Notes under the pieces: generated by a model
What the model was told of the DNA's origin: nothing
Database searches by the model: none
Seen by the model: the letters and a program-made list of their open reading frames with translations, nothing else
Shown here: positions 44,016-55,447 of the stretch, piece by piece
How positions within the stretch are numbered: the stretch's first letter is position 1
Layout: every line of letters starts with the position of its first letter
Translations under genes and position numbers: made by a program
Origin: Pseudidiomarina terrestris
GTDB lineage: Bacteria > Pseudomonadota > Gammaproteobacteria > Enterobacterales > Alteromonadaceae
NCBI RefSeq assembly: GCF_030466405.1
Contig: NZ_JAGGJF010000003.1
Location: 62,001-126,000, forward strand
Length of the DNA: 64,000 nt
Direction: 5' to 3'

Positions 44016-45758
44016 ATGAAAGAGCAGTTGGAGCAGTTATTAGCGGCCGCGGTGGCCACCCTGAAAGAGCAAGGTACCCTACCGGCTGACCTAAGCCCGC
44101 GCATCCAGCTGGACCGTCCTCGCGATAAGAGCCATGGCGACTTTGCAACGAACCTGGCATTGATGCTGGCCAAACCCGCAGGTATGAATCCGCGCGCGCT
44201 GGCGGAAGCGTTACTCGCGGCCCTGCCGGAAAACGATTTAATCGCCGATGCCAACCTTGCCGGCCCGGGTTTTATTAACTTTGTGGTGAGTCAGGACCAG
44301 CTGATCCAACAGTTGCAGCAGGCCTATCAGGATCCACGTGTTGGAGTGCAACCGGCAGCGCAAGCCAAACGTATCGTGATCGATTACTCGTCACCCAACC
44401 TCGCCAAAGAGATGCATGTGGGCCATTTACGTTCGGCCATTATCGGTGATGCGGTCGCGCGCACCGAAGAATTCCTTGGCCATACCGTGGTCCGGCAAAA
44501 TCACGTCGGCGACTGGGGCACCCAATTTGGCATGCTGCTGGCGCATATGGAAGAGCTTGAAGGTGCTGAGCTGGCGATGGAGCTGAGCAACCTGGAAACC
44601 TTCTACAAAGCTGCGAAGCAGCGCTTTGATGAAAGTCCGGAATTTGCTGACCGTGCCCGTGAACTGGTCGTTGCACTGCAGTCCGGTGATGAAAAGTGTC
44701 GCGGTTTGTGGCAACAGTTCATCGACGTGTCCCTTAGTCACTGCCAGGAAGTTTATGACCGCCTGGGCGTACAACTGACCCGCGCCGATGTTATGGCCGA
44801 AAGTGCCTACAATGACGATCTTGCCAACGTCGTTGAGGATCTGCGCGAGCAAGGTTTGCTGGTCGAAGATCAAGGCGCGCAATGTGTATTCCTGGAAGAA
44901 TTTAAGAATAAAGAGGGTGAGTCGTTACCGGTGATCGTGCAGAAATCCGGCGGTGGCTACCTGTATGCAACCACGGATTTAGCTGCTGTACGCTATCGCC
45001 AGAATGTACTTAAAGGCGATCATCTGATGTACTTTGTGGATCAGCGTCAGGGCCTGCACTTCCAGCAAATTTTCACCCTGGCGAAAAAAGCTGGTTTTGC
45101 CCGTGAAGACCTGGAAATGGACCACTATGGTTTCGGCACGGTTATGGGCAAAGATGGCCGTCCGTACAAGAGTCGTGATGGCGGCGTGACGAAGCTGGCC
45201 GACTTGCTGGACCAGGCGGAAGCGCGCGCGCTGGCTTTGTTACAGGAGAAAAACTCAGAACTGAGTACTGCTGAACAAGCTCAAGTCGCCAAGGTGGTCG
45301 GTATCAGCTCAGTGAAATATGCCGACTTGTCGAAAAACCGCACCAGTGATTACATTTTCGACTGGGACACCATGCTTAGTTTTGAAGGTAATACTGCACC
45401 TTATCTGCTTTATGCCTATACCCGGGTGATGAGCGTATTCGCCAAAGCCGGCGTCGAGCCGACCGGGCTCAGTGGTGAATTTATGCTGCAGGACGAGCGT
45501 GAACAAGCCCTGGCCAATACACTGGTACGCTTTAATGAAGTGGTGCACTCGGTGGCCAATAAAGCCATGCCGCACTTCCTGTGTGGCTACCTGTTTGACT
45601 TGGCGGGCGCCTTCTCTAGCTTTTACGAAGCTTGTCCAATCCTGCAAGCCGAGGATCCGGCGGTCAAACAAAGTCGTCTAAAACTTGCTGCGCTGACAGC
45701 TAAGACCCTGGAGCAAGGCTTAGAACTGCTCGGTATCGAAACTCTGGATAGAATGTAA
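44016..45758 (+). CDS. argS: Arginyl-tRNA synthetase ArgS
   Basis: Class I aminoacyl-tRNA synthetase charging tRNA-Arg. The 580-residue protein has the N-terminal ArgS domain (about 1-85), the HIGH-type motif VGHLRS after [11 protein letters not shown] near residue 125, and the C-terminal anticodon-binding DALR domain (about 460-580; [13 protein letters not shown]). As usual in ArgS the KMSKS box is replaced, here by [13 protein letters not shown] 44016 follows AAGGTTGG. It lies 71 bases after priA and two bases before ftsN. Confidence 0.96.
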   Translation: MKEQLEQLLAAAVATLKEQGTLPADLSPRIQLDRPRDKSHGDFATNLALMLAKPAGMNPRALAEALLAALPENDLIADANLAGPGFINFVVSQDQLIQQLQQAYQDPRVGVQPAAQAKRIVIDYSSPNLAKEMHVGHLRSAIIGDAVARTEEFLGHTVVRQNHVGDWGTQFGMLLAHMEELEGAELAMELSNLETFYKAAKQRFDESPEFADRARELVVALQSGDEKCRGLWQQFIDVSLSHCQEVYDRLGVQLTRADVMAESAYNDDLANVVEDLREQGLLVEDQGAQCVFLEEFKNKEGESLPVIVQKSGGGYLYATTDLAAVRYRQNVLKGDHLMYFVDQRQGLHFQQIFTLAKKAGFAREDLEMDHYGFGTVMGKDGRPYKSRDGGVTKLADLLDQAEARALALLQEKNSELSTAEQAQVAKVVGISSVKYADLSKNRTSDYIFDWDTMLSFEGNTAPYLLYAYTRVMSVFAKAGVEPTGLSGEFMLQDEREQALANTLVRFNEVVHSVANKAMPHFLCGYLFDLAGAFSSFYEACPILQAEDPAVKQSRLKLAALTAKTLEQGLELLGIETLDRM

Positions 45759-45760
45759 GT

Positions 45761-46336
45761 ATGGATTACGCTAACCGTAAACAGCCGCCCAAACGCAAGC
45801 CAGGACAAACCCGGCGTGGCGCCAAAGCTGCAGCTGCGCAACGCAAAGTGCCATGGGCGATCGTGCTGTTGGCGGTGTTGCTGGTGGCGGCACTTGTCGG
45901 TGGTTTACGCTTCATCGCCGGCGGTAAGGATGCCGGGGACGCCAACAACAGCGAGGTGACGCAGCAGCCGGTAACAGAAACACCCGCCAGTAGTACAGGG
46001 CCGGTGGCGGCACCCATGCCGAAAAAGCCCGAAGAACGCTGGCAGTATATTGAAGAGTTAGAGAACCTTGAGGTCGAGGTGGACGTGCCTGAGCGTGAAC
46101 TGGGGCCACCGAAACTAATGCAGTGTGGCTCTTTCCGTAAGCGTGCAGACGCAGAGCGGCTGCGAGCCGCGATTGCACTGCAGGGGCTGGAAAGTGAAAT
46201 TTATCCTTCCAACAACAACACCTGGTATCGAGTGGTGTTAGGTCCTTACGAAACCAAACGCGATGCTGAAGCGGAGCGGCACAAGCTGCAGCGCGCCAGT
46301 ATTCATGGTTGCCAGATCTGGAACTGGAACCTTTAA
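45761..46336 (+). CDS. ftsN: Cell-division protein FtsN (SPOR domain)
   Basis: Late divisome protein that triggers septal peptidoglycan synthesis. The 191-residue protein has a basic cytoplasmic tail (PPKRKPGQTRRGAK), one membrane helix (about 32-54), a linker with the segment KKPEERWQYIEELENLEVEV (similar to the essential helical region of FtsN) and a C-terminal SPOR domain (about 118-190; MQCGSFRKRADAERLRA, WYRVVLGPYETKRDAE). The order priA, argS, ftsN, hslV, hslU matches E. coli except for cytR. It starts two bases after argS. Confidence 0.9.
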   Translation: MDYANRKQPPKRKPGQTRRGAKAAAAQRKVPWAIVLLAVLLVAALVGGLRFIAGGKDAGDANNSEVTQQPVTETPASSTGPVAAPMPKKPEERWQYIEELENLEVEVDVPERELGPPKLMQCGSFRKRADAERLRAAIALQGLESEIYPSNNNTWYRVVLGPYETKRDAEAERHKLQRASIHGCQIWNWNL

Positions 46337-46345
46337 CCGCCAAAT

Positions 46346-46369
46346 GCGGCGACAACCAATTGTCGCCGC
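46346..46369. repeat. Perfect 10-base stem-loop between ftsN and hslV
   Basis: GCGGCGACAA-CCAA-TTGTCGCCGC lies ten bases after the ftsN stop. There is no U-tract, so if it ends the argS-ftsN transcript it does so inefficiently or with other factors. It directly precedes the heat-shock-like promoter of hslV. Confidence 0.6.
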
Positions 46370-46373
46370 ACCA

Positions 46374-46398
46374 TTGAAATCAGCGAATTCGCCCTCAT
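46374..46398 (+). promoter_or_regulatory. Sigma-32-like heat-shock promoter of hslVU
   Basis: TTGAAA (46374-46379), a 12-base spacer, then CCCTCAT (46392-46398) resemble the heat-shock consensus CTTGAAA and CCCATNT. It is placed 35 bases before hslV, a gene pair controlled by sigma-32 in E. coli. Confidence 0.6.
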
Positions 46399-46432
46399 AA
46401 CTGCTGCATAGCGCAACAAAGAGGACGTATTT

Positions 46433-46969
46433 GTGACCACAATAGTTTCTGTCCGCCGCGGTGATAAAGTTGTCATCGGCGGCGATGGCCAGGTTTCCCT
46501 TGGTAACACCGTAATGAAAGGCAACGCCCGTAAGGTGCGTCGTCTCTACAATGATCAGGTACTGGCTGGCTTTGCTGGCGGTACTGCTGATGCTTTTACT
46601 TTATTTGAACGTTTTGAAGCCAAACTTGAGCAACATCAGGGTAACCTGATGCGTGCGGCGGTGGAGCTGGCAAAAGACTGGCGCACTGACCGCGCCCTGC
46701 GCCGCCTGGAAGCCTTACTGGCGGTCGCCGATAAACACACTTCGCTAATTATTACCGGCAACGGTGATGTGGTGCAGCCTGAGCGTGACCTGATTGCGAT
46801 TGGCTCTGGTGGCCCTTATGCCCAAGCGGCGGCCACAGCTATGCTCGACACCACTGACTTAGATGCCCGTGAGATCGTTGAGCGCGCGCTCACCATTGCC
46901 GGTGACATCTGTGTTTATACCAATACTTTCCAAACCATCGAAGAACAGGAGTCTGTGGCCAATGTCTGA
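46433..46969 (+). CDS. hslV: ATP-dependent protease subunit HslV (ClpQ)
   Basis: Proteasome-like peptidase that forms a double hexamer with HslU. The 178-residue protein begins M-TTIVSVRR; removal of Met exposes the catalytic Thr. [20 protein letters not shown] and [17 protein letters not shown] match the family. It starts with GTG, seven bases after GAGGA. Its end overlaps hslU by eight bases. Confidence 0.96.
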   Translation: MTTIVSVRRGDKVVIGGDGQVSLGNTVMKGNARKVRRLYNDQVLAGFAGGTADAFTLFERFEAKLEQHQGNLMRAAVELAKDWRTDRALRRLEALLAVADKHTSLIITGNGDVVQPERDLIAIGSGGPYAQAAATAMLDTTDLDAREIVERALTIAGDICVYTNTFQTIEEQESVANV

Positions 46970-48293
46970 TATGACCCCACGTGAAATTGTCGATGAACTG
47001 AACCGTCACATCATTGGCCAGGATAACGCGAAGAAAGCGGTTGCCGTCGCCCTGCGTAATCGCTGGCGCCGTATGCAGCTGGACGATGAGCTGCGCCAGG
47101 AAGTGACGCCGAAAAATATTCTGATGATCGGTCCCACCGGTGTGGGTAAGACCGAGATCGCCCGGCGTCTGGCGAAACTGGCCAACGCACCTTTTATCAA
47201 AGTGGAAGCCACTAAGTTCACCGAAGTTGGCTATGTTGGTAAGGAAATTGAGTCGATCGTTCGCGATTTGACCGATACTGCCGTCAAGCAAACGCGTGAG
47301 CAGATGATGAAGAAAGTGCGTTACCGCGCGGAAGAAGCCGCTGAAGATCGGATTCTGGATGCGTTGCTCCCTCCGGCCAAAGGTTGGGCTGACGAAGAAA
47401 AGACCGAGCGCGAACAAAGTAATACCCGCCAGGTCTTTCGCAAAAAGCTGCGCGAAGGCCAGCTGGACGATAAGGAAATCGAAATTGATATTTCTATGCC
47501 GCAAATGGGCGTAGAAATCATGGCTCCGCCAGGCATGGAAGAAATGACCTCGCAGTTGCAGAATATGTTCCAGAACCTGGGCAACGACAAAAGCAAACCG
47601 CGCAAGCTGAAGATCAAAGATGCTTTTAAGCAGCTGGTCGAAGAAGAAGCTGCGAAAATGCTGAATCCGGAAGAGGTGAAAGAGCAAGCGCTGCATTCTG
47701 TTGAGCAAAACGGCATCGTCTTTTTGGATGAAATCGACAAAATTTGTAAGCGCTCTGACAGCAGCGGTCCGGATGTGTCGCGTGAAGGTGTGCAACGGGA
47801 TCTGTTGCCGTTGGTGGAAGGCACCACAGTGTCGACCAAGCATGGCATGGTGAAAACTGACCACATCCTGTTTATTGCCTCCGGTGCGTTTCAAATGACC
47901 AAGCCGTCGGATCTGATTCCCGAGCTGCAAGGCCGGTTGCCGATCCGGGTTGAGTTAGATGCACTGACCAGTGGCGATTTTGTGCGCATTCTGACGGAGC
48001 CGAATGCTTCGTTGACGACCCAATACAAGGCACTGATGAGCACTGAAGAAGTCACCGTGGAATTTACCGAAGACGGCATTCAGCGCATTGCTGAAACGGC
48101 CTTCCATGTGAACGAGACGACCGAGAATATCGGTGCCCGGCGCCTGCACACAGTGCTGGAGCGATTGATGGAAGAAGTTTCCTTTGGTGCCAGTGACTTG
48201 CACGGACAAACCATTCGCATCGATGCTGACTATGTTGACCAGCATATTGGACAACTTGCACAAGACGAAGATCTCAGTCGCTTCATTCTGTAG
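46962..48293 (+). CDS. hslU: ATP-dependent unfoldase HslU (ClpY)
   Basis: AAA+ unfoldase that feeds proteins to HslV. In 443 residues: [20 protein letters not shown] start, Walker [16 protein letters not shown] near residue 57, the intermediate domain (about 110-240) with [13 protein letters not shown], Walker [11 protein letters not shown] near 255, sensor region near 330, and the C-terminal LSRFIL that inserts into HslV. ATG 46962 overlaps the hslV end; longer readings upstream lie inside hslV in another frame. Confidence 0.97.
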   Translation: MSDMTPREIVDELNRHIIGQDNAKKAVAVALRNRWRRMQLDDELRQEVTPKNILMIGPTGVGKTEIARRLAKLANAPFIKVEATKFTEVGYVGKEIESIVRDLTDTAVKQTREQMMKKVRYRAEEAAEDRILDALLPPAKGWADEEKTEREQSNTRQVFRKKLREGQLDDKEIEIDISMPQMGVEIMAPPGMEEMTSQLQNMFQNLGNDKSKPRKLKIKDAFKQLVEEEAAKMLNPEEVKEQALHSVEQNGIVFLDEIDKICKRSDSSGPDVSREGVQRDLLPLVEGTTVSTKHGMVKTDHILFIASGAFQMTKPSDLIPELQGRLPIRVELDALTSGDFVRILTEPNASLTTQYKALMSTEEVTVEFTEDGIQRIAETAFHVNETTENIGARRLHTVLERLMEEVSFGASDLHGQTIRIDADYVDQHIGQLAQDEDLSRFIL

Positions 48294-48413
48294 TGCTTGC
48301 CGGTAGGCCGCGGTTTGTTCCCTGCTAAGTCCTTTTGCATGGGGCAATAAGCGGCTATACTGTGCTGACACAATTCTTGTCGTATTAATGACGTAATCAG
48401 CAGGGGAACGGCA

Positions 48414-48899
48414 ATGGAATACAATACTTCGGAACTTTGCGATCTTTACCCCGACATGGTCGATGTGGTCGAGCCTATGTTAGTCCATTTTGGTGGCCGG
48501 GTGTCCTTTGGTGGTCAGCTTGTGACCGTGAAGTGTTTTGAAGACAAAGGCGTCATCGAAGAAGTGGTGCAGCAGCCGGGAGTCGGCAAAGTGTTGCTGG
48601 TCGATGGTGGCGGTTCCAGTCGTCGCGCTCTGATCGATATCGCGGTCGCCGAAATGGCGCTGGATAACGATTGGGAAGGGATTATCTGTTACGGTGCCGT
48701 GCGTGATGTGGATGCTCTTGATGAGCTCGACATGGGCATTATGGCCGTTGCTTCGATCCCGGTAGGCGCTTCTGCCGAAGGGGTAGGTGAGGTTGATGTG
48801 CCCGTGAATTTCGGTGGTGTGACCTTCTTGCCGGAAGATCATATTTACGCTGATAATACTGGTGTCATTTTGTCACCTGAGCCGCTCGATATCGAATAA
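48414..48899 (+). CDS. rraA: Ribonuclease E activity regulator RraA
   Basis: Trimeric protein that binds RNase E and DEAD-box helicases and slows RNA decay. The 161-residue protein shows [18 protein letters not shown] at the start, [16 protein letters not shown] near 60 and the family segment [14 protein letters not shown] near 90. It follows hslU as in E. coli, but menA, which separates them there, is absent. A possible -10 TATACT lies at 48356-48361 with only a weak -35. Confidence 0.94.
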   Translation: MEYNTSELCDLYPDMVDVVEPMLVHFGGRVSFGGQLVTVKCFEDKGVIEEVVQQPGVGKVLLVDGGGSSRRALIDIAVAEMALDNDWEGIICYGAVRDVDALDELDMGIMAVASIPVGASAEGVGEVDVPVNFGGVTFLPEDHIYADNTGVILSPEPLDIE

Positions 48900-48903
48900 G
48901 CCT

Positions 48904-49950
48904 ATGTACCTTTCGAGTTGCGATCCAAGTGCGTGGTGTACACCACGCCAAGGCGAAGTGCGGCTGGGGCAAACTCTGCATGCCCTGCCCGACGTTGCCG
49001 ACGCTCACGCCTACCGTGAAGCGCTTGCCTCCGCTTATGAACAGGGTGCGCGCATTGCCATTATTGGCGTGCCCGAAAGCATAGGTCCGCGTGGGAATCT
49101 TGGCCGCGGTGGTGCTGAATCGGCATGGCCCGCGGCATTAAAAGGCCTGTGCAATTTGCAGGCGACCCCCTTTATTGCCTGCCAGGAACTGCTCATGGTC
49201 GGACAGGTGGTCTGCGACGACTTGCAGGAGCAGGCCGCGGCATTACGTACCAATGATCCAACGCAACTGAACCAGCTGCGTGATCTGTGCGCCCAGCTTG
49301 ATCAACGTGTCATGCAGGCGTTACTCCCCTTGTTTGAAGCTGACTATGAAGTGATTCTGATCGGCGGTGGCCATAATAATGCCTATCCGTTGTTACGTAG
49401 CCTGAGTGAAGCGACGTCGACGGAAGTTGCAGCCATGAACCTTGATCCCCATGCGGATTTTCGCTCCCGCGAGGGCCGGCATAGTGGTAACGGTTTTAGT
49501 TACGCCTGCACCGATGGCTTCCTTGGCAACTATCATGTGGTGGGTCTGCACGAGGGCAAGAACAACGCCGAGAGTCTGCGCCAACTTGCCAATGCCGGCT
49601 TTACCTACACCAGCGTGCATCAGCTTTATCAAGCGAATTGGACCGAAGAACTGGCGGCCTTGCGTGCTCAGGCTGAGGCCTGGTGCCGTCCGCTGGGTAT
49701 CGAAGTTGATGTGGATGCGCTGCAGGGAGTGCCAGCCAGTGCCATTAACTTTAACGGCTTAACTGTGGCGCAGGGTTACAGCTTTGTTGCAGAGCTGGCG
49801 GCGGTCAAGCAGACCCGCTATCTGCACCTGGCCGAGGCCGCGCCGAGTTTACACCCGGCGGGTCGCGAAGCGGGCGATACAGCTATCGCCCAGTTACTAA
49901 GTGAGTTAGTACTTGCTTATCTGCACGGGCATCAGCGACGGACACCCTGA
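48904..49950 (+). CDS. hutG: Formimidoylglutamase HutG
   Basis: Last step of histidine breakdown: hydrolyses N-formimidoylglutamate to glutamate and formamide; a manganese enzyme of the ureohydrolase (arginase) family. The 348-residue protein has metal-binding motifs [21 protein letters not shown] and [10 protein letters not shown] in order. ATG 48904, five bases after the rraA stop, fits the family; there is no separate promoter visible, so it may be co-transcribed with rraA. It converges with hutI, overlapping it by 19 bases. HutG presence means the direct four-step route. Confidence 0.92.
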   Translation: MYLSSCDPSAWCTPRQGEVRLGQTLHALPDVADAHAYREALASAYEQGARIAIIGVPESIGPRGNLGRGGAESAWPAALKGLCNLQATPFIACQELLMVGQVVCDDLQEQAAALRTNDPTQLNQLRDLCAQLDQRVMQALLPLFEADYEVILIGGGHNNAYPLLRSLSEATSTEVAAMNLDPHADFRSREGRHSGNGFSYACTDGFLGNYHVVGLHEGKNNAESLRQLANAGFTYTSVHQLYQANWTEELAALRAQAEAWCRPLGIEVDVDALQGVPASAINFNGLTVAQGYSFVAELAAVKQTRYLHLAEAAPSLHPAGREAGDTAIAQLLSELVLAYLHGHQRRTP

Positions 49951-51140
49951 TGCCAACATGCTGCCAGCCGTTGGGTGCCAAATTGATAGGTCAGCTCAGC
50001 GGGATCCTGGCAGTCCCACAAACACAAGTCTGCCCGTAAGCCCTCCCGGACCCGACCGCGATCGGTTAATCCCAGCGCTGTTGCAGCATTGCAGGTAACC
50101 CCCCTTAAACATTCTTCCGGGGTCATGCGGAACAAGGTGGCGCCCATTTGCAGCATAAGCTGCAAACTGAGGATGGGTGAGGTGCCGGGGTTAGCATCGG
50201 TCGCCAACGCCATCGGTACCTGATATTCACGCAGCAGCGCAAGGGGTGGCAGTTTCGTATCCCTTAGAAAATAGAACGCACCGGGCAGGAGTACGGCCAC
50301 GGTACCGCTGTTCGCCATCGCTTGCACACCCGCTTCATCAAGATGCTCTAAATGATCGCAGGATAATGCCTGATAACGCGCAGCCAAAGCGCTGCCGTTC
50401 TGATTACTCAGCTGCTCTGCATGCAGTTTTACCGGCAGGCCTAACTCTTGCGCTTTGGCAAATACCCGTTCGGTTTGTGCCGGACTAAAGCCGACCGATT
50501 CACAGAATGCATCCACCGCATCTGCCAGACCTTCGCCCGCTAAAGTTGGCAGGATTTCATCGACCACCAGATCGATATAAGCATCGGCGTTGTCTTTAAA
50601 TTCAGGAGGTAACGCATGGGCAGCTAATAAAGTGGTCTGCACGCTCACCGGATTCGCGCTCGCCAGTTGCCGGGCGGCGCGTAACTGTTTGCGCTCATCC
50701 GCCAGTGACAAGCCATAACCGGACTTAATCTCCACGGTAGTGACACCTTCGGCCATGAGTGCGGCTAAACGCGGCGTGGCAAGCTCAACCAGTTCGGCTT
50801 CACTAGCGGCGCGGGTGGCGCGCACGGTCGCGGCAATACCACCGCCCTGGGCGGCAATCTCGGCATAACTGACCCCATGCAGGCGCCGCGCAAATTCGTC
50901 TGCGCGTGAGCCGGCCCAGACCAGATGGGTATGGCAATCGATAAGGCCCGGGGTCAGCAACTTGCCCTGACCGTCAATGATATCGCACTCAGCAGGTGCG
51001 GTAGGTGCGTTGCTGGCATTGCCAACGTAACTAATGCTGCCGTCCTCAATACAGACCACCGCATCATGCAGTAAGCCGTAGCCTTCACCTTCTAAAGTAG
51101 CAACTGTCACATTTTTTATGCGCTGATGTGCCAGAGTCAT
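49932..51140 (-). CDS. hutI: Imidazolonepropionase HutI
   Basis: Third step of histidine breakdown: opens imidazolonepropionate to formimidoylglutamate; metal-dependent amidohydrolase. In 402 residues the metal motif [10 protein letters not shown] lies near 68, EIKSGYGLS near 140, [12 protein letters not shown] near 240 and [10 protein letters not shown] near 315. The ATG at 51140 follows GAGGGAG by eight bases. It is divergent from hutC across a 93-base gap with a HutC operator 23 bases from its start. Confidence 0.95.
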   Translation of the reverse strand: MTLAHQRIKNVTVATLEGEGYGLLHDAVVCIEDGSISYVGNASNAPTAPAECDIIDGQGKLLTPGLIDCHTHLVWAGSRADEFARRLHGVSYAEIAAQGGGIAATVRATRAASEAELVELATPRLAALMAEGVTTVEIKSGYGLSLADERKQLRAARQLASANPVSVQTTLLAAHALPPEFKDNADAYIDLVVDEILPTLAGEGLADAVDAFCESVGFSPAQTERVFAKAQELGLPVKLHAEQLSNQNGSALAARYQALSCDHLEHLDEAGVQAMANSGTVAVLLPGAFYFLRDTKLPPLALLREYQVPMALATDANPGTSPILSLQLMLQMGATLFRMTPEECLRGVTCNAATALGLTDRGRVREGLRADLCLWDCQDPAELTYQFGTQRLAACWHQGVRR

Positions 51141-51162
51141 ACAACTTTCTCCCTCAATATGC

Positions 51163-51174
51163 TTGTATATACAA
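51163..51174. promoter_or_regulatory. HutC operator (TTGTATATACAA)
   Basis: A perfect 12-base palindrome in the 93-base gap between hutI and hutC. It matches the TGTATATACA core of HutC sites known in Pseudomonas and Klebsiella. Binding would block transcription of hutI and of hutC-hutU-hutH; urocanate releases HutC. Confidence 0.85.
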
Positions 51175-51233
51175 ATGCAGTTGCCTACACTCTAGCACAT
51201 CCTAATCGAATCCACATAAAGGTAAGCGATCTG

Positions 51234-51950
51234 ATGGCTAAATTTTCATCAATCAAGCAGCATATCTACAGCAAAATCGCCTCAGGCGAGTGGCCAGAGC
51301 ATCACCCGGTCAGTTCTGAGAATGCGCTGGCGCAGCAGTTCAAAGTCAGCCGCATGACCGCGCGCCGTGCTTTGCAGGAGCTCGCGGATGAAGGCTTAGT
51401 GGTGCGTACCAAAGGCTCAGGAACCTTTGTTGCGCCGATAAAATCGCAAACCTCCTTTATGGCGATTCGTAACATTGCCGATGAAATACGCGCCCGCCAA
51501 CACGACTACCACGCAAAGGTGCATGTGTTGCGCAAAGAAGCTGCCTCAGATCTTATCGCGGAAATGTTGAATCTGAGTCCGGGCAGCACCGTCTTTCACT
51601 CAGTAATCAGCCATTACGAGGGTGAGCTGCCAGTGCAGGTGGAAGAGCGTTATGTGAACCCCGCATTGGCAAGCGCTTATCTGCAACAGGATTACCATCA
51701 GCTGACACCGCATGAATATTTATGTGAGGTGTCGCCGTTAACCGAAGCAAGTCATGAAATTGAGGCCGTGTCGCCGAGCCCACAGATATGCCAGTGGCTG
51801 AAATTGGCGCGCCCCGAACCCTGTTTACGTATCCATCGCCGCACCTGGAGTGCGGAGGGTGTGGTGACGTATGCCATTCTGACCCATCCAGGCTCGCGTT
51901 TTAGTCTTGGTGGACACCTTCAGTTTGGTGCTGCACCGGCCGCATCTTAA
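51234..51950 (+). CDS. hutC: Histidine-utilisation repressor HutC (GntR family)
   Basis: GntR/HutC-family repressor, relieved by urocanate. In 238 residues the winged helix-turn-helix comes first ([20 protein letters not shown]) followed by KGSGTFVAP, then a UTRA ligand-binding domain (about 85-235; [28 protein letters not shown]). ATG 51234 ([15 protein letters not shown]) is the family start. It is the first gene of hutC-hutU-hutH. Confidence 0.93.
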   Translation: MAKFSSIKQHIYSKIASGEWPEHHPVSSENALAQQFKVSRMTARRALQELADEGLVVRTKGSGTFVAPIKSQTSFMAIRNIADEIRARQHDYHAKVHVLRKEAASDLIAEMLNLSPGSTVFHSVISHYEGELPVQVEERYVNPALASAYLQQDYHQLTPHEYLCEVSPLTEASHEIEAVSPSPQICQWLKLARPEPCLRIHRRTWSAEGVVTYAILTHPGSRFSLGGHLQFGAAPAAS

Positions 51951-51978
51951 GACTCAGAATAAAAAAGAGGAACTTTTT

Positions 51979-53655
51979 ATGAGCTTTACCCGACTCGATC
52001 AGAGCCGTACGATTCGTGCGCCACGCGGTGGCGAACTGACAACCTGCAATTGGCAGGTGGAAGCTGCAAAACGGATGTTAATGAACAATCTGGACGCTGA
52101 GGTCGCGGAGCATCCGCATGCGTTGGTTGTGTATGGCGGCATCGGCCGCGCGGCGCGCAGCTGGGAAAGTTACGACAAGATCGTAGAAGTCCTGGATCGT
52201 CTGCAACCGACAGAAACCCTGCTCATCCAGTCTGGCAAACCGGTAGGTGTGTTCCCGACCCATGAAGATGCGCCGCGAGTGTTGATTGCTAACTCTAACC
52301 TGGTGCCGGAGTGGGCGACCTGGGAGCATTTCAACGAGCTCGATAAAAAAGGTCTGATGATGTACGGCCAGATGACGGCCGGATCTTGGATCTACATTGG
52401 TTCCCAGGGCATTGTGCAGGGCACCTATGAAACGTTCGTATCGGTGGCCAAGCAGCACTTTGACGGCAACACCAAAGGCCGCTGGATTATCACCGGTGGT
52501 CTGGGTGGCATGGGTGGCGCACAACCACTGGCGGCGACCATGGCAGGCTACAGCATGCTTGCGGTTGAAGTGGACGAGTCACGTATTGATTTCCGCTTGC
52601 GTACCCGCTATCTGGATCACAAAGCAACGTCACTGGATGAAGCGTTGCAGTTACTGGAAGAGGCGAAGCAAGAGGGACGGGCGATTTCTGTAGGCTTGCT
52701 GGCAAATGCGGCCGACGTTTATGCCGAGCTGGTGGAGCGCAACATTACTCCTGATGTCGTAACCGATCAGACCTCTGCCCATGATCCTCTGCATGGCTAC
52801 CTGCCGCAGGGTTGGACCCTGGAAGACTACAAAGCCAAACAGGAAGCCGAGCCGGAAGCCACCGTCGAAGCGGCCAAACAGTCGATGGCAGTGCAGGTGA
52901 AAGCGATGCTGACACTGCAGGAACGCGGTGCAGCAACACTTGACTATGGTAACAACATCCGCCAGATGGCGAAGGATGTTGGCGTCGAGCACGCGTTCGA
53001 CTTCCCGGGTTTTGTCCCTGCTTACATTCGACCGCTATTCTGTGAAGGGATTGGTCCATTCCGCTGGGTGGCGCTGTCGGGCGACCCGGAAGATATTTAC
53101 AAGACAGATGCTAAAGTAAAAGAGCTGATCCCGGATGACCCACACTTGCACAACTGGCTGGATATGGCCCGCGAGCGCATCAGTTTCCAGGGTTTGCCCG
53201 CACGCATTTGCTGGATTGGTCTGAAGGATCGGGCGCGGATCGCCAAAGCCTTTAATGAGATGGTTGCCAGTGGTGAGCTCAAAGCACCTGTTGTTATTGG
53301 TCGTGATCACCTGGATTCCGGTTCAGTGGCAAGTCCGAATCGCGAAACCGAAAGCATGCAGGACGGCTCTGATGCAGTATCTGACTGGCCGCTGCTGAAT
53401 GCTCTGCTAAATACCGCAGGCGGCGCTACCTGGGTAAGCCTGCACCATGGCGGTGGGGTTGGCATGGGCTACTCGCAGCACGCTGGAGTGGTGATCGTGG
53501 CTGACGGTACTCCGGCGGCGGGCGAACGCATTGGCCGCGTGCTCTGGAATGACCCGGGTACAGGCGTGATGCGCCATGCGGATGCAGGCTATGACATTGC
53601 AATCAATTGCGCTCGTGAACAAGGTTTGGATTTACCGATGGTGGAGGACAAGTAA
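51979..53655 (+). CDS. hutU: Urocanate hydratase HutU
   Basis: Second step of histidine breakdown; adds water to urocanate with NAD+ as electrophile. The 558-residue protein has [20 protein letters not shown] near 135, the NAD site [13 protein letters not shown] near 177 and [20 protein letters not shown] near 495. ATG 51979 follows GAGGAA by six bases. Its stop shares a base with the hutH start (TAATG). Confidence 0.97.
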   Translation: MSFTRLDQSRTIRAPRGGELTTCNWQVEAAKRMLMNNLDAEVAEHPHALVVYGGIGRAARSWESYDKIVEVLDRLQPTETLLIQSGKPVGVFPTHEDAPRVLIANSNLVPEWATWEHFNELDKKGLMMYGQMTAGSWIYIGSQGIVQGTYETFVSVAKQHFDGNTKGRWIITGGLGGMGGAQPLAATMAGYSMLAVEVDESRIDFRLRTRYLDHKATSLDEALQLLEEAKQEGRAISVGLLANAADVYAELVERNITPDVVTDQTSAHDPLHGYLPQGWTLEDYKAKQEAEPEATVEAAKQSMAVQVKAMLTLQERGAATLDYGNNIRQMAKDVGVEHAFDFPGFVPAYIRPLFCEGIGPFRWVALSGDPEDIYKTDAKVKELIPDDPHLHNWLDMARERISFQGLPARICWIGLKDRARIAKAFNEMVASGELKAPVVIGRDHLDSGSVASPNRETESMQDGSDAVSDWPLLNALLNTAGGATWVSLHHGGGVGMGYSQHAGVVIVADGTPAAGERIGRVLWNDPGTGVMRHADAGYDIAINCAREQGLDLPMVEDK

Positions 53656-55190
53656 TGGCAGTATTTACCTTACAACCCGGCACGTTAACACGCAGCCAGT
53701 TGCGCCAGTGGTGGCAAGCGCCACAACAGCTGGCGCTGCATGACGACGCTCTGGTCGCCATTAAGCGCTCGTCAGAAACGGTCTCAGAAGTGCTGGCCAA
53801 AGGCAAAGTGGTGTACGGCATTAACACCGGCTTTGGCCTGTTAGCCAATACCCGTATTCCGCCCGAAAAGCTGGAAGATCTGCAACGCCGCATCGTGCTC
53901 TCCCACGCCGCAGGAACCGGTGAATTGATGGATGATACTGTAGTACGGCTGATGCTGTTACTGAAAATCAATTCCCTGAGCTGTGGTTTCTCTGGCATTC
54001 GTCAGGTCGTCATTGACGCACTGATGAAGCTGCTGAACGAGCAACTCTATCCATGTGTACCCAGTAAAGGCTCAGTAGGTGCTTCAGGCGACTTAGCGCC
54101 ACTGGCACATATGGTACTGCCTCTGATCGGTGAAGGTCATGTGCGTTATAAAGGCAAGATTTACCCGGCGAAGGAAGGCCTGGCAAAAGTAGGTATGGAG
54201 CCACTGGCATTGGCACCCAAAGAAGGTCTGGCGCTGCTGAATGGCACCCAGGCATCGACCGCACTGGCGCTACATGGACTGTTCCAGATCGAACGGGTGT
54301 TCCAAAGTGCCATCGTAGCCGGCGCGATGTCGGTCGAAGCGGCGATGGGTTCACGCGCACCTTTTGATGCGCGTATTCATAAAGTACGTAACCAGCCCGG
54401 GCAAATTGCGGTCGCCGAGAGCTTCCGTCAATTACTCACCGACAGTTCGGAAATCGCCCGCCACCATGAAGAGTGCGAAAAAGTTCAGGACCCCTATTCC
54501 TTGCGCTGTCAGCCGCAGGTGATGGGTGCTGTCTACGACCAGTTGCAACATGCCAGTGCGATTCTGACCCGCGAAGCCAATGGCGTCACCGACAATCCGC
54601 TGGTGTTCCACGATAATGGCGACATTATTTCTGGTGGTAACTTCCATGCCGAACCGGTGGCCATGGCGGCAGACATTCTGGCCATCGCGGCAAGTGAAAT
54701 TGGTGCATTATCCGAGCGTCGCAGTGCGTTGTTAATTGATCATCACCTGAGCAATTTACCGCCGTTTCTGGTCAACGACGGCGGCGTTAATTCAGGCTTT
54801 ATGCTGGCGCAGGTCACTGCCGCAGCTTTGGCTTCGGAGAATAAGACGTTGGCACATCCGGCCTCGGTCGATAGTCTGCCGACCTCAGCCAATCAGGAGG
54901 ACCATGTCTCCATGGCAACCTTTGCTGCACGCCGGCTGACCGATATTGCGCAAAACATTCGTGATATTGTCGCAATTGAGCTACTTGAAGCGGCGCAGGG
55001 CATCGATTTCCGTCGCCCACTGCATGGTTCAGAGTTGATTGAACAAGCCTATGGTCGGGTGCGTGAAAAAGTGGCCTATTACGATCAGGATCGCTTCTTT
55101 GCGCCGGACATTGAAGCCGCGGCGACCTTGATTTATAGCGGTAAGTTGGGTGAGTTGATTACAACTGGAGCAGTGCTGGAGGACGTTTAA
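53655..55190 (+). CDS. hutH: Histidine ammonia-lyase HutH
   Basis: First step of histidine breakdown: removes ammonia to give urocanate. The 511-residue protein has the MIO triad Ala-143, Ser-144, Gly-145 within [20 protein letters not shown] near 58 and the C-terminal helical domain. It ends in a four-base tail-to-tail overlap with the zinc-finger gene, inside a 20-base palindrome. Confidence 0.97.
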   Translation: MAVFTLQPGTLTRSQLRQWWQAPQQLALHDDALVAIKRSSETVSEVLAKGKVVYGINTGFGLLANTRIPPEKLEDLQRRIVLSHAAGTGELMDDTVVRLMLLLKINSLSCGFSGIRQVVIDALMKLLNEQLYPCVPSKGSVGASGDLAPLAHMVLPLIGEGHVRYKGKIYPAKEGLAKVGMEPLALAPKEGLALLNGTQASTALALHGLFQIERVFQSAIVAGAMSVEAAMGSRAPFDARIHKVRNQPGQIAVAESFRQLLTDSSEIARHHEECEKVQDPYSLRCQPQVMGAVYDQLQHASAILTREANGVTDNPLVFHDNGDIISGGNFHAEPVAMAADILAIAASEIGALSERRSALLIDHHLSNLPPFLVNDGGVNSGFMLAQVTAAALASENKTLAHPASVDSLPTSANQEDHVSMATFAARRLTDIAQNIRDIVAIELLEAAQGIDFRRPLHGSELIEQAYGRVREKVAYYDQDRFFAPDIEAAATLIYSGKLGELITTGAVLEDV

Positions 55191-55198
55191 ACGTCCTC
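55179..55198. repeat. Perfect 20-base palindrome on interlocked stop codons of hutH and the zinc-finger gene
   Basis: GAGGACG-TTTAAA-CGTCCTC is its own reverse complement and is centred on the shared TTAA of the two stops. Because both genes read the same palindrome, both proteins end in Glu-Asp-Val. It could fold as a seven-base stem with a six-base loop in either transcript, without a U-tract. Confidence 0.8.
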
Positions 55199-55435
55199 GT
55201 CTTCATCCTGTAAAGCCTGGCAGTCGACACACAGAGCGACGTCAGGCTTTGCTGCTAAACGGGCGGCGGAAATCTCGTCGCCACATTCCACACAATAACC
55301 ATACTCACCACTGCGAAGACGCTGTAAGGCCGCCTGGGCTGCGTCCACGGCGGGACCTTCGGACTGCCCGTTTACCACGGTCTCAAGTTTACTGCGGATG
55401 CGTAACAACTGCTGGGCGGATAAGGATTCACTCAT
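55187..55435 (-). CDS. DksA/TraR-type zinc-finger protein (short)
   Basis: An 82-residue protein with the C4 zinc finger of the DksA/TraR family ([25 protein letters not shown]). It has a short N-terminal helix ([16 protein letters not shown]) in place of the long DksA coiled coil. TraR-like small members bind RNA polymerase in the secondary channel. ATG 55435 follows AAGGA by seven bases. The acidic tail DEDEDV is encoded inside a palindrome shared with hutH. Confidence 0.85.
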   Translation of the reverse strand: MSESLSAQQLLRIRSKLETVVNGQSEGPAVDAAQAALQRLRSGEYGYCVECGDEISAARLAAKPDVALCVDCQALQDEDEDV

Positions 55436-55447
55436 GTTCACGTCCTT

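Noticed and set aside
46890-47930. 346-codon open frame on the minus strand opposite hslU
   Set aside because: It lies wholly antisense to a gene with all HslU motifs, has no Shine-Dalgarno, and its Phe/His-rich composition is that of a reversed highly biased gene.
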